Part shown: positions 9,474-17,374 of the stretch, one piece after another
Layout: every line of letters starts with the position of its first letter
How positions within the stretch are numbered: the first letter of the stretch is position 1
Assembly: GCF_023935105.1 (NCBI RefSeq)
Contig: NZ_CP096040.1
Coordinates: forward strand, 3,968,001-4,032,000
Source: Caulobacter segnis
GTDB taxonomy: Bacteria > Pseudomonadota > Alphaproteobacteria > Caulobacterales > Caulobacteraceae
Direction: 5' to 3'
Length of the DNA: 64,000 bases
Notes under the pieces: model-generated
Told to the model about the DNA's origin: nothing
What the model saw: only the letters and a program-made list of their open reading frames with translations
The model's database searches: none
Translations under genes and position numbers: made by a program

Positions 9474-10483
9474 TTGAGGACGCGCACGGACTCGCGCTCG
9501 ACCAGTTCGACGTTGAACACCACCCGGCGGCGCGGCTCGGCGCGTGCGCCCATGCGGCGGATCAGGGTCTCGACGGCGGCGGCGGCCATGTCCTCGACCG
9601 GCATGTCGATGGTGGTCAGGGCGGGCGTGTGCAGCTGGGCCCAGGGGATGTCGTCGAAGCCGACCACCGAGACGTCGCCGGGCACCGACAGGCCCATCGA
9701 CCGGATGTGGCGCATGGCGCCGATGGCGATAAGGTCGGCGCCGGCGATTACCGCCGTGGCGCTCCGGCGCTCGAGGGCCTCGGCGACGGCCGGCTCGAGA
9801 TCGAGCGAGAAGGCGTTGTGGACGTGCCAGGTCAGGTTGGCGCGCTCGCGGATCGCGGCGATCGCCCCCTCGGCGCGCTGGCGGGCGCTGGACGCCGCGT
9901 GCGGGCCGGAGATCACCCCGATGTTGACGTGGCCCGCCGCGATCAGGTGCTCGGCCGCCAGACGCCCGCCCTCGGCGTAGTCGGCCTGGATGACGTCATA
10001 GCCCGGAAGGTTGCGGTCCAGCACCACGGTCGGCACGCCCTCGATCAGCTTGCCCACCGGACCGTCGTCGGCGATCGGGAACCAGATCACCCCGTCAACG
10101 CCATGGTCGACCAGCAGGCTGACCGCCCGCTGTTCGGCCTCGGCCGAGCCTTCGGTGTCGGTCAGGAAGACGCTGTAGCCGTGGGCCCGCGCGGCCTGGA
10201 TCACCACCTGGGCCAAACTGGGAAAGAAGGGGTTGGTCAGGTCCGGCAGGATCAGGCCGATGGCGCCCGTCTTGCCGGTCTTCATCGCCTTGGCGCTCTG
10301 GTTGGGCCGGTAGCCCAGTTCGGCGGCGACCTTGAGGATATGCTCGCGCGTGGCCTCGCCCACCGAGCCGGCGCCATTGATCGCGTAGGAGGCGCTGGCC
10401 AACGACACGCCGGCGGCCTTGGCGACCTCCTTGAGCGTGGCCCTGCGGGGGGGATCGATCGACGGCGGGTCGGACTTGGCCAT
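9470..10483 (-). CDS. LacI-family transcriptional regulator of the nucleoside locus
   Basis: A 337-residue repressor with the standard layout: helix-turn-helix at residues 15-39 (ATLKEVAKAAGVSLASASYA), hinge helix near 55-66 and a periplasmic-binding-protein-like effector domain. The hinge reads SAKAMKTGKT, with Met where most family members have the Leu that inserts into the central CpG of the operator. Its own promoter carries TGAAAGCTTTCA, and the neighbouring receptor, transporter and kinase promoters carry TGAAACGTTTCA. It is therefore the likely regulator of all four. The ligand would be a nucleoside, a base or a ribose derivative (inference). Confidence 0.92.
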   Translation of the reverse strand: MAKSDPPSIDPPRRATLKEVAKAAGVSLASASYAINGAGSVGEATREHILKVAAELGYRPNQSAKAMKTGKTGAIGLILPDLTNPFFPSLAQVVIQAARAHGYSVFLTDTEGSAEAEQRAVSLLVDHGVDGVIWFPIADDGPVGKLIEGVPTVVLDRNLPGYDVIQADYAEGGRLAAEHLIAAGHVNIGVISGPHAASSARQRAEGAIAAIRERANLTWHVHNAFSLDLEPAVAEALERRSATAVIAGADLIAIGAMRHIRSMGLSVPGDVSVVGFDDIPWAQLHTPALTTIDMPVEDMAAAAVETLIRRMGARAEPRRRVVFNVELVERESVRVLK

Positions 10484-10511
10484 GCGGGATTTCCGTTGCT
10501 CGTCCTGGAGG

Positions 10512-10523
10512 TGAAAGCTTTCA
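10512..10523. promoter_or_regulatory. Variant LacI-type operator at the repressor gene
   Basis: TGAAAGCTTTCA is a perfect 12-bp palindrome 29 bp upstream of the lacI-family ATG. It matches the three TGAAACGTTTCA sites of this locus except that the central CG is GC. LacI-family binding usually needs a central CpG, so this may be a weaker autoregulatory site. Confidence 0.6.
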
Positions 10524-10545
10524 GGGCCAGCGTCAAGAAAGGATC

Positions 10546-10569
10546 GGGGCGGATCCGAAGACCCGCCCC
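10546..10569 (-). terminator. Hairpin after the TonB receptor gene
   Basis: GGGGCGG (10546-10552) pairs with CCGCCCC (10563-10569) across a 10-nt loop, about 45 bp after the receptor stop. Read on the minus strand it is followed by a broken T-rich stretch (CCTTTCTT), so it is a modest intrinsic terminator separating the receptor from the downstream repressor. Confidence 0.4.
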
Positions 10570-10612
10570 TCGAAGGACGCCGAACAAGGGGTGACGGCGC
10601 CCCGCGTCCGGA

Positions 10613-12979
10613 TCAGAAGCGTGCGCGCACCGAGACCGTGTAGGTGCGCGGCATGCCCACGAAGTAGCGGTCCAAGGTGCGGTTGTTCGGCGATGCGGCG
10701 GTGTAGCCGAACTCCGGCTGGGTGGCGGTCGAGCCGCTGACCGCGCCGATGTATTCTTCGTCGAACAGGTTATCGACGTTGAACTGGAACCGCAGGTCTG
10801 GGACGCCGGCGCGCTTCAGGTCATAGGTCGCGGTCAGCCCGACCAGCGTGTAGCCGTCGATCATCTCGACGCCGATCTCCTGGAAGGTGGTCGGGGCCAC
10901 GATGTGGCCGCCGACCCGGTCGCCGACATAGCGGACGTTGGCGTCGAGCTTCAGCCCCGCCAGCGGCTTCCAGCCGACCTGGGCGAAGACGCTGTTCTTG
11001 GGAATGTCGCGCACGCCCGCCCCGCCGATCACGGCGACGGAGGCCAGGGCCTTGCGCGCATCGCCGCCGACCGCCGGGTTGTCGTGCTTGGCGTCCTGGC
11101 GCGAGTACGAGCCGTAGAGGTCGATCGAGCCGAAATCGTAGTAGCCGGTCAGCTCCACGCCCTTGGTCTTGATGCCGGCGATGTTGACCGCCTTGGTCGC
11201 GACGTTGCCGCGGACAATCTCCTCTGGGTCCAGGACGGCCGTCGGGTCACGGGTGACGATGCCGACGTTGTTCTTCAGGTCGACGTCATAGGCCTGGATC
11301 GAGAAGGCCATGTTCGGCTTCACGTAGCGCAGGCCCAGGTCCAGGTTCTCGGTCTCGACCGGATCCAGATCCTTGGGGTTGATCACCGCCGTCGAGCCCA
11401 GGAAGGCGTCTTCGGGGATGCCGGCGAAGTTCTTGGCGTAGCCGCCGAACAGCTCCCAGGCGTCGGTCAGCTGATACGTCGCGCCGATCTTCGGATTGAT
11501 GTCCGAGTGCTGCGAGAACTTGACGTTGGCCTTGTATTCCAGCGGCGACTTGGCGTCATACTTCACGTCGTACCAGGTCAGGCCCAGATCGACCTTCAGC
11601 TTGTCGTTCAGGGCCCGGAACTCGTCCTGAGCGTACAGCATGGTGGTCTCGACCGAGGCCGAGCGCTCGTACTCGACATAGTTCAGCTTGGAACGGTCGT
11701 AGGCGATGCTCTGGGCCGAGTTGAGGATCGGGTAGAAGTTGCGCTTCTCCGTGGAGTCGCCGCCCTCCCACCAGCCGCCGAAGCGCAGGGCATGGCCGCC
11801 GAAGCGGGCCTTGAACTCGCCGGTCACGCCGTAACGATCGCGGTCACGCGGCGTGACGCGCATGTCAGCGGGACCGCCGACCACGTTGCTGTTGCGCAGG
11901 GTGGTCAGGGTCGGACGCACGGCGCCGCCATTGGCGTTATAGCTGGTCACCGCGCGCGGATTTCCGCCGGTCAGGATGCGCTGGCGATCCTGGTAGCGGA
12001 ACGACTCGCCTTCCAGGTTCTGGTAGTATGGATTGACGTCGAAGCTGAGCGTGTCGCTGAGCACGAAATGACTGTTGGCGTAGGCCAGCCAGTCCTTGCG
12101 CCAGCCGCCCAGGGCCCCGCCGAAGTCGATGTCCTTGGCCGGGATCCCGGTGATGGCGTCCAGGGCCCGGTCGCTGCGCGGCGACGCCTCGAACTCGCCC
12201 TTGGTGACGATGTTGAAGTCGTTGTCGGTCTGGTCATTGTACGAGACTCGCGCCTTGACGAACGAGCCGTTGTCGAAGGCCTTCACGACCTTCAGCTCAT
12301 AGTGGTCGCGCTCGCTGCCCCGGCTCTTGCGGCCCGCCCAGATGTCGTTCTCCTGGTGCGAATAGGTCAGATAGCCCGACAGACCCGGCGCGATCTCGCC
12401 GCTGTCGATCCGGCCGTAGATCCGGCGGAAGTCGAACGAGCCGACGCCCGCCTCGACCGTGGCGCCGAAGTCCTTTCGCGGGGCGTCGGTGACGAAGTCG
12501 ATGAAGCCGCCCAGGGCGAAGCGCGACGGCGCGCCGATGTCGCCCGCGCTCTGCGAGACGGTGATCTTGCCGATATTGCTGCTCTCGATGAACCGCTGCG
12601 GCGGCGAGCCGCCGTTGAAGCGGCTGTCGCCGGTCGGGATGCCGTCCAGGGTCAGGCCGATCTGCTCGTCGCCCAGGCCGCGCATATAGATCTCGAACGA
12701 GAAGCTGCCGCCCCGCGCGTCGCCGGTCGAGACCTGGACGCCGGGCACCTTGACCAGGGCCTGGGTGATCTCCGCGCCCAGCGGACGCTCCTGGATGTCC
12801 TCGGCGCCGATCGTGAAGGTCGCGCGGGCCAGGCCCGAGCCGAAGCGCTCGGCGGTGACCACCACCTCGTCGATGGTGTCCGCGGCCGGAGCGGCCGGCG
12901 CCGCGGCCTGTTGCGCCATGGCGGGCGCGGCCATGACCAGGCACAACGCGCTCGAAGCCAGCCAGATGGACGTCTTCAT
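10613..12979 (-). CDS. TonB-dependent outer-membrane receptor, probably for nucleosides
   Basis: A 788-residue receptor with a signal peptide ending APAMAQ near residue 23, a TonB box (DEVVVTAE near 38-45), a plug domain with the usual RGLGDEQIGLTLDG region and a 22-stranded barrel closing in an aromatic-rich C-terminus ending RARF. The ATG at 12979 has GAGGGGGC eight bases upstream and is preferred to the TTG two codons earlier. Its promoter shares a TGAAACGTTTCA operator region with the divergently read nucleoside transporter. Uptake of nucleosides or oligonucleotides across the outer membrane is inferred from this. The same family also carries sugars and iron chelates. Confidence 0.88.
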   Translation of the reverse strand: MKTSIWLASSALCLVMAAPAMAQQAAAPAAPAADTIDEVVVTAERFGSGLARATFTIGAEDIQERPLGAEITQALVKVPGVQVSTGDARGGSFSFEIYMRGLGDEQIGLTLDGIPTGDSRFNGGSPPQRFIESSNIGKITVSQSAGDIGAPSRFALGGFIDFVTDAPRKDFGATVEAGVGSFDFRRIYGRIDSGEIAPGLSGYLTYSHQENDIWAGRKSRGSERDHYELKVVKAFDNGSFVKARVSYNDQTDNDFNIVTKGEFEASPRSDRALDAITGIPAKDIDFGGALGGWRKDWLAYANSHFVLSDTLSFDVNPYYQNLEGESFRYQDRQRILTGGNPRAVTSYNANGGAVRPTLTTLRNSNVVGGPADMRVTPRDRDRYGVTGEFKARFGGHALRFGGWWEGGDSTEKRNFYPILNSAQSIAYDRSKLNYVEYERSASVETTMLYAQDEFRALNDKLKVDLGLTWYDVKYDAKSPLEYKANVKFSQHSDINPKIGATYQLTDAWELFGGYAKNFAGIPEDAFLGSTAVINPKDLDPVETENLDLGLRYVKPNMAFSIQAYDVDLKNNVGIVTRDPTAVLDPEEIVRGNVATKAVNIAGIKTKGVELTGYYDFGSIDLYGSYSRQDAKHDNPAVGGDARKALASVAVIGGAGVRDIPKNSVFAQVGWKPLAGLKLDANVRYVGDRVGGHIVAPTTFQEIGVEMIDGYTLVGLTATYDLKRAGVPDLRFQFNVDNLFDEEYIGAVSGSTATQPEFGYTAASPNNRTLDRYFVGMPRTYTVSVRARF

Positions 12980-13027
12980 GTTCAAAGCCCCCTCAGGTCC
13001 GCCTCGGCGGATGTCGGTACTATTTAG

Positions 13028-13039
13028 TGAAACGTTTCA
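13028..13039. promoter_or_regulatory. LacI-type operator TGAAACGTTTCA, receptor side
   Basis: A perfect 12-bp palindrome with a central CpG, 49 bp upstream of the receptor ATG in the 277-bp divergent region between receptor and transporter. It is identical to the sites at 13209 and 17323. The rest of the intergenic region holds no gene. Confidence 0.85.
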
Positions 13040-13208
13040 TATTCGAATTCAATGACAATTTCATCACAGGCGGTCACGCCGGCCACGGCGCCCCATCGTG
13101 CGTCACCCTTTGCTATTTCGCGGGTTTTCCGGGCATTTTCCTCAATGCACGCCATCAGAGGCCTCGATCCACCGATGACGTTCGCCTTCGGATTGCACGC
13201 TATTTCCT

Positions 13209-13220
13209 TGAAACGTTTCA
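13209..13220. promoter_or_regulatory. LacI-type operator TGAAACGTTTCA, transporter side
   Basis: A second exact copy of the palindrome, 37 bp upstream of the nucleoside transporter ATG and 181 bp from the receptor-side copy (centre to centre). The pair could allow looping by a tetramer or simply give each divergent promoter its own site. Confidence 0.85.
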
Positions 13221-13256
13221 CTCTATAGACTCGTCGAACGCTTGGTCGGAGGGGAC

Positions 13257-14510
13257 ATGCCGGACAACGAAACCGCGCGGGCGCTGCTGGGCGTCGTCGT
13301 GTTCCTGGCCCTGGGCTGGCTGCTGTCGGAGAACCGGCGCGCCCTGCCCTGGCGGCCTGTGCTGATCGGTCTGGCCTGCCAGGTCGCCCTGGCCCTGCTG
13401 CTGACCAAGGTCCCGGCGATCACCGCCGCCTTCGCCGCCGCCACCCACGCGGTCGACGCCCTTCAGGCCGCGTCGAGAGCCGGCTCCAGCTTCATGTTCG
13501 GCTATCTGGGCGGCGGCCGCGCGCCGTTCAGCGTCGAGGATCCCGGCGCGGCCTTCATCTTCGCCTTCCAGGCCCTGCCGGCCATCCTGCTGGTCGGGGC
13601 GCTGTCGGCCCTGCTGTGGCATTGGAAGGTGCTGATCTGGATCGTCCGGGCGGCGGCCTGGGCGTTCGGCAAGCTATTCGGGGTCAGCGGCCCCGTCGGG
13701 GTCTCGACCTCGGCCTGCGTGTTCCTGGGGATGGTCGAGGCGCCGCTGCTGATCAAGCCGTTCCTGCCGCGCCTGACCCGGGCCGAGATCTTCATCATCA
13801 TGGTCGACGGCCTGTCGGTGATCGGCGGCTCGATGATGATCGTGCTGGGCTCGCTGATCTCGGCCAAGGTGCCCAATGCGTTCAGTCACCTGCTGATCGC
13901 CTCGCTGATCAGCACGCCCATGGCGATCGGCATGGCTCGGCTGATCATCCCTGGCGAAAGCAGCGCCGCCCACGAGCCGATCGTGCTGGCCAGCCCCTAT
14001 CGCAGCAGCCTCGAGGCCCTGACCTTCGGCACGCTGGACGCGGTGAAGATGGTGCTGAACATCGCCGGCCTGCTGATCGTCTTCGTCGGCCTGATCGCCC
14101 TGATCAACATGGGTTTGGGCGCCATTCCTCACGCTGGAGCGCCGCTGACGCTCGGCGCGATCCTGGGCTGGCTGCTGACGCCGATCGTCTGGCTGACCGG
14201 CGCGCCGCTGTCGGACCTGCAGACCGTCGGCGCCATTCTAGGCACCAAGGTCGCCGCCAACGAAGTGGTGGCCTACAGCGACATGATGGCCCTGCCGCCA
14301 GGCGCCCTCACACCCAAGAGCCTGTTGATCCTCACCTACGCCCTGGGCAGCTTCGGCAATGTCGGCAGCGTGGCGATCCTGATCGGCAGCCTGTCGTCGA
14401 TGGCTCCCGACAAGGTCGGCGAGGTCGTCGAGCTCGGCTTCAAGGCCCTGGCGGCGGCGTTCCTGACCATCTGCATGACGGCGACGATCATGGGACTGAT
14501 TGGGGGCTGA
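13257..14510 (+). CDS. Concentrative nucleoside transporter (NupC/CNT family)
   Basis: A 417-residue inner-membrane protein with about ten hydrophobic segments, which imports nucleosides with protons or sodium. CNT family signatures are clear: FLGMVEAPLLIKPFL near residues 155-170 carries the binding-site Glu, and GTKVAANEVVAYSDM near 328-342 matches the second substrate loop. The ATG at 13257 was chosen because GGAGGGG lies directly upstream. An earlier in-frame TTG at 13242 lies upstream of this SD. The gene has its own TGAAACGTTTCA operator and is divergent from the receptor, so outer- and inner-membrane uptake should be co-induced. Confidence 0.93.
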   Translation: MPDNETARALLGVVVFLALGWLLSENRRALPWRPVLIGLACQVALALLLTKVPAITAAFAAATHAVDALQAASRAGSSFMFGYLGGGRAPFSVEDPGAAFIFAFQALPAILLVGALSALLWHWKVLIWIVRAAAWAFGKLFGVSGPVGVSTSACVFLGMVEAPLLIKPFLPRLTRAEIFIIMVDGLSVIGGSMMIVLGSLISAKVPNAFSHLLIASLISTPMAIGMARLIIPGESSAAHEPIVLASPYRSSLEALTFGTLDAVKMVLNIAGLLIVFVGLIALINMGLGAIPHAGAPLTLGAILGWLLTPIVWLTGAPLSDLQTVGAILGTKVAANEVVAYSDMMALPPGALTPKSLLILTYALGSFGNVGSVAILIGSLSSMAPDKVGEVVELGFKALAAAFLTICMTATIMGLIGG

Positions 14511-14638
14511 TCGGGGTCGAGGTCGGCCGCATACTGCTCCGCCCAATAGGACGCGGGCGCGTGGTCGATGCTGAACGTCCGCGCCATGCGCCATTGGCCG
14601 TCATCGCCAAGCTTCCACAGGATCGAGAACCGCGCCAA
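14511..14638 (-). pseudogene. C-terminal remnant of a SnoaL/DUF4440-like protein
   Basis: Reading on the minus strand directly after the stop of the HxlR gene gives about 40 residues that look like the last strands of a nuclear-transport-factor-2-like protein (FSILWKLGDDGQWRMARTFS, then IDHAPA). There is no start region, no ribosome binding site, and the frame then runs into the antisense of the transporter gene. It is best read as the leftover end of a gene that once followed the regulator. The match is from memory of the family's usual C-terminus and is only moderately secure. Confidence 0.4.
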
Positions 14639-15016
14639 CTAGCCGGCGTCGTATCGGACGCGGGCGCCTTTGATGTTCTCCTGGTTGTTGTTCGCCCACG
14701 TCACCAGCGCCATGACGGGCGCGAGAAGCGTCCGCCCTACATCCGTCAGCTCGTAGTCGACGCGCGGCGGAATAGTGGGAAACAAGGTGCGCTTCACCAG
14801 CCCGTCGCGTTCCAGTCCGCGCAGGTTAATCGTCAGCATCCGTTGTGAAATGCCGTCGATCCGACGCCGCAGTTCATTGAACCGCACGGGCCCGTCCTTG
14901 AGCGTCGCGATGATGTACAGGGTCCACTTGTCGCCGATGAGATCAAGGATTTCCCGAACCACCCGGCAGTCGTCACCTTCGCCGGGGGTAGGAAAATCAA
15001 TGTCACTAAGGGTCAT
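14639..15016 (-). CDS. HxlR-family transcriptional regulator
   Basis: A 125-residue winged-helix DNA-binding protein. The family signatures are intact: [20 protein letters not shown] near residues 27-46, [21 protein letters not shown] as recognition region and [11 protein letters not shown] as wing. Cys17 sits where redox- and quinone-sensing members of the family (for example YodB and HypR of Bacillus subtilis) carry their reactive cysteine. The gene is divergent from an azoreductase gene, the same pairing as YodB with AzoR1. Repression of the azoreductase until a quinone or electrophile is sensed is a reasonable inference. Confidence 0.88.
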   Translation of the reverse strand: MTLSDIDFPTPGEGDDCRVVREILDLIGDKWTLYIIATLKDGPVRFNELRRRIDGISQRMLTINLRGLERDGLVKRTLFPTIPPRVDYELTDVGRTLLAPVMALVTWANNNQENIKGARVRYDAG

Positions 15017-15102
15017 CGGAGTGCCTTCTTGCGAGCGACTGGGCAGTCACTTTAATAGCGCTGGTAACAAGAATTTACCGCCCTGTTCCCATCGGAGCAA
15101 TC
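15017..15102. promoter_or_regulatory. Divergent promoter region, HxlR regulator / azoreductase
   Basis: The 86-bp gap holds two short dyads that could be HxlR sites: GACT-N4-AGTC (15037-15048) and GGTAA-N7-TTACC (15063-15079). Both lie where a repressor would block either promoter. Neither matches a characterised box well enough to name. Confidence 0.4.
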
Positions 15103-15723
15103 ATGACCAGCATCCTCCTCGTGACGTCCAGCCCGCGTGGCGCAGAAAGCCTGTCCACCCGTTTCGCGACCGAGATCGCCGAAGGCCTCAAGGCTCGCTT
15201 GGACGCCGCCCTTGTGACCCGCGATCTCGCGGCCAACCCGCCGCCGCATATCGCGCAGGCCTACATTCACGGCCGCGTCACGCCCCCCGAGGCGCGCACG
15301 CCCGAGCAGGTCAAGGCGGTCGCCCTCGCCCAGGAGCTCGTCGATGAGGTGAAGGCCGCCGACGTGATCGTCTTGGGTTCGGGCATGATCAATTTCGGCC
15401 TGTCCTCGCAGCTCAAGGCCTGGTTCGATCATATCACCTGGCCGGGAGTGACCTTCGGTTATGGCGAAGCCGGCGGGCCGCAGGGGTCGCTGACCGGCAA
15501 GAAGGTCTATCTCGTCACCGCTGCGGGCGGGGTCTTTTCGGAGGGCGACTGGGCGCCCTTTGATTTCCAGACCGGCAATCTACGCCACCTCTTGGGCTTC
15601 ATCGGCCTGACGGACGTCGAAATCATCCGCGTGGAAGGCACCGTCTTCGGGCCCGAGGCAGCCAAGGCCGCTATCGCCGCCACCGAAGCCCAGGTTCGCT
15701 CGGTCCTGGAAAAGGCCGCCTAA
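15103..15723 (+). CDS. azoR: FMN-dependent NADH-azoreductase / quinone reductase
   Basis: A 206-residue flavodoxin-fold protein of typical AzoR length. [13 protein letters not shown] near residues 9-21 is the FMN phosphate-binding loop. Later regions [19 protein letters not shown] (near 92-110) and [10 protein letters not shown] (near 139-148) contact the flavin. The family reduces azo dyes and quinones with NADH by two-electron transfer in the cytoplasm. It is divergent from an HxlR regulator with a conserved cysteine and is followed after 27 bp by a DsbA-like protein, so the three may form a small electrophile-response unit. Confidence 0.92.
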   Translation: MTSILLVTSSPRGAESLSTRFATEIAEGLKARLDAALVTRDLAANPPPHIAQAYIHGRVTPPEARTPEQVKAVALAQELVDEVKAADVIVLGSGMINFGLSSQLKAWFDHITWPGVTFGYGEAGGPQGSLTGKKVYLVTAAGGVFSEGDWAPFDFQTGNLRHLLGFIGLTDVEIIRVEGTVFGPEAAKAAIAATEAQVRSVLEKAA

Positions 15724-15750
15724 CGGCGGGCGAAGCAGAGCAATCAGATC

Positions 15751-16392
15751 ATGCTGCGGATCGATCTTTACACCGAGATCACCTGTCCCTGGTGCATCAT
15801 TGGGCATCACCGTCTCGACAGGGTCCTGGCGGAACGCTTCCCTGATCTGGACGTGGATATCCGCCAACATCCAGTGCTTCTGCTCCCCGATGCGCCAGCG
15901 GAAGGCCTCTACATTCCCGACCTTCTCCGCGCGCGCTACGGCGTGACGGATCCGAAGGCGTCGTTCGCCCGGCCCGAGGCGGAAGCAAGGGCGTCCGGCC
16001 TTGACCTCGACCTTAGCCGCCAGCCCTGGACCTACAGGACGCAGGCGGCGCACGGGCTCATCCTCGCGGCGCGAGCACGCGGTACGCAGCACCGGCTGGC
16101 GGTCGCGATCACCGACGCCCATTTTCTGGAAGCCAGGAACATCTCGGACGCCGATGTGCTCGCGGACATCGCCATGGCCCATGGGTTCGAACGCGAAGAA
16201 GCCCGCGCCATAGCGCTCGATCCCGAACAATACCGACGCGTCGAGCAGGAGGCCGTCCGATCGACGGCGGCCGGGGTCAGGTCCGTTCCTCACTTCGTCT
16301 TCGGCGGACGCATCGCCATCAACGGGGGACGCAGCGAAGACGAAATCGCGTCGGCGATCCGCGAGGCCGCCGGCGCCGCCGCGTCCGCCTGA
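15751..16392 (+). CDS. DsbA-family oxidoreductase (FrnE-like)
   Basis: A 213-residue thioredoxin-fold protein with the active-site CPWC at residues 12-15 and an inserted helical domain, as in FrnE and 2-hydroxychromene-2-carboxylate isomerase relatives. The C-terminal VRSVPHFVF carries the cis-proline found opposite the active site. There is no signal peptide, so it works in the cytoplasm as a disulfide or glutathione-linked oxidoreductase, unlike periplasmic DsbA. It lies 27 bp after azoR on the same strand and is probably cotranscribed. Confidence 0.88.
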   Translation: MLRIDLYTEITCPWCIIGHHRLDRVLAERFPDLDVDIRQHPVLLLPDAPAEGLYIPDLLRARYGVTDPKASFARPEAEARASGLDLDLSRQPWTYRTQAAHGLILAARARGTQHRLAVAITDAHFLEARNISDADVLADIAMAHGFEREEARAIALDPEQYRRVEQEAVRSTAAGVRSVPHFVFGGRIAINGGRSEDEIASAIREAAGAAASA

Positions 16393-16458
16393 CAGCGATC
16401 TGGCCAGGCCCGGCAGGCGGCGAGCAGGCGCATGCAACGTCCGTGAGCCGCCGGTCGG

Positions 16459-17292
16459 TCATCGCCTCCCCGCCAGCAGCGCGCCCGCCGCCGCGATGCC
16501 GGCCTGCGCCGCCGCGCGGGACGAGCCGCCACCGACCAGCACCGCCAGAGCCGCGCCCGCGAAGGTGTCGCCCGCGCCGGTGGCGTCGTCGACGGTAAGG
16601 GTGGCGACCGGCAGCGCGAACGCCTCTCCCGCCGCCTCGACCCGCACGCCCTCCGCGCCGCGTGTCTCGAACAGCAACTGACCGGCCGAGGCGGGGTCCT
16701 CGCGTCCGGCCTCCAGCCAAGCGCGTTCGCCGGCGTTGCAGAACACCACGTCCGCTCGCCGCGCCAGCCGCGCCACGAGGTCCGGCGGAAAACAGGCCGG
16801 GTCATCCTTGGCGATCCAGGCCAGGCGAGTGGCGGGCGAGACCGTGTCCAACAGGCGGCTCAGGATCCCAGGCGGACCGGCGGCGATCGCAAGCCAGGAC
16901 GCCTTCGCCGCCAAGCGCTTCTGGCCTTCGGTCAGCGCGACGGGTCCGGGCCGCAGCAGGCAGCCATAGGTTCCGTCCGCGTTGTAGATCAGCAGGCAGC
17001 GGGTCGAGGGCGCATCGGGCATGGTCGCCACGCCTTCCAGCGAGACCCCCACCTGGCGGCAGGCGTCGCGATAGGCTTCGCCGTCCCCGTCGTCGCCGAT
17101 CCAGGTCAGGGGCGCGGCGCCGACGCCAGCGCCCGCCAGGGCCGCGCCGGCGAACAGCGCCGCGCCGCCGGCCCGGGGCCAAGCGTCCGCCGCGCCCTGG
17201 CGCATCAAGAGCGTGCCGCGCCCCGTGAAGTCACCCTCGACCCGCGCCACGTAGTCGAGCGTCGCGAAGCCCGCGACTACCACCGCCACCAT
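16459..17292 (-). CDS. PfkB-family carbohydrate kinase (ribokinase-like)
   Basis: A 277-residue sugar or nucleoside kinase, somewhat short for the family. The C-terminal signature DDATGAGDTFAGA is intact, with the catalytic base Asp242 in GAGD and the anion hole before it. The N-terminal AGFATLDYVARV is the usual first strand. It starts 31 bp from a TGAAACGTTTCA operator and is divergent from the TrpF-like and nucleoside hydrolase genes. Phosphorylation of the ribose released by the hydrolase is the simplest role. Direct phosphorylation of a nucleoside is an alternative. Confidence 0.88.
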   Translation of the reverse strand: MVAVVVAGFATLDYVARVEGDFTGRGTLLMRQGAADAWPRAGGAALFAGAALAGAGVGAAPLTWIGDDGDGEAYRDACRQVGVSLEGVATMPDAPSTRCLLIYNADGTYGCLLRPGPVALTEGQKRLAAKASWLAIAAGPPGILSRLLDTVSPATRLAWIAKDDPACFPPDLVARLARRADVVFCNAGERAWLEAGREDPASAGQLLFETRGAEGVRVEAAGEAFALPVATLTVDDATGAGDTFAGAALAVLVGGGSSRAAAQAGIAAAGALLAGRR

Positions 17293-17322
17293 GCGAAGAC
17301 CTCCTTGCCTACCTCACTTGAC

Positions 17323-17334
17323 TGAAACGTTTCA
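17323..17334. promoter_or_regulatory. LacI-type operator TGAAACGTTTCA between kinase and TrpF-like gene
   Basis: The third exact copy of the palindrome, placed between the PfkB kinase start (17292) and the TrpF-like gene start (17375), so that one bound repressor could cover both divergent promoters. It lies about 4 kb from the other copies. Confidence 0.85.
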
Positions 17335-17374
17335 CTTGCTAGTTTGCAAGGAGATTTCTTTATCGGATCGCGCC

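Noticed and set aside
10904..13027. Open frame of 707 codons antisense to the nucleoside-locus receptor
   Set aside because: Composition is a GC-frame shadow and the receptor has signal peptide, plug and barrel.
13024..13365. Short frames beginning with GTG inside the TGAAACGTTTCA operators
   Set aside because: The starts lie within the palindromes on both strands, with no ribosome site and no recognisable product.
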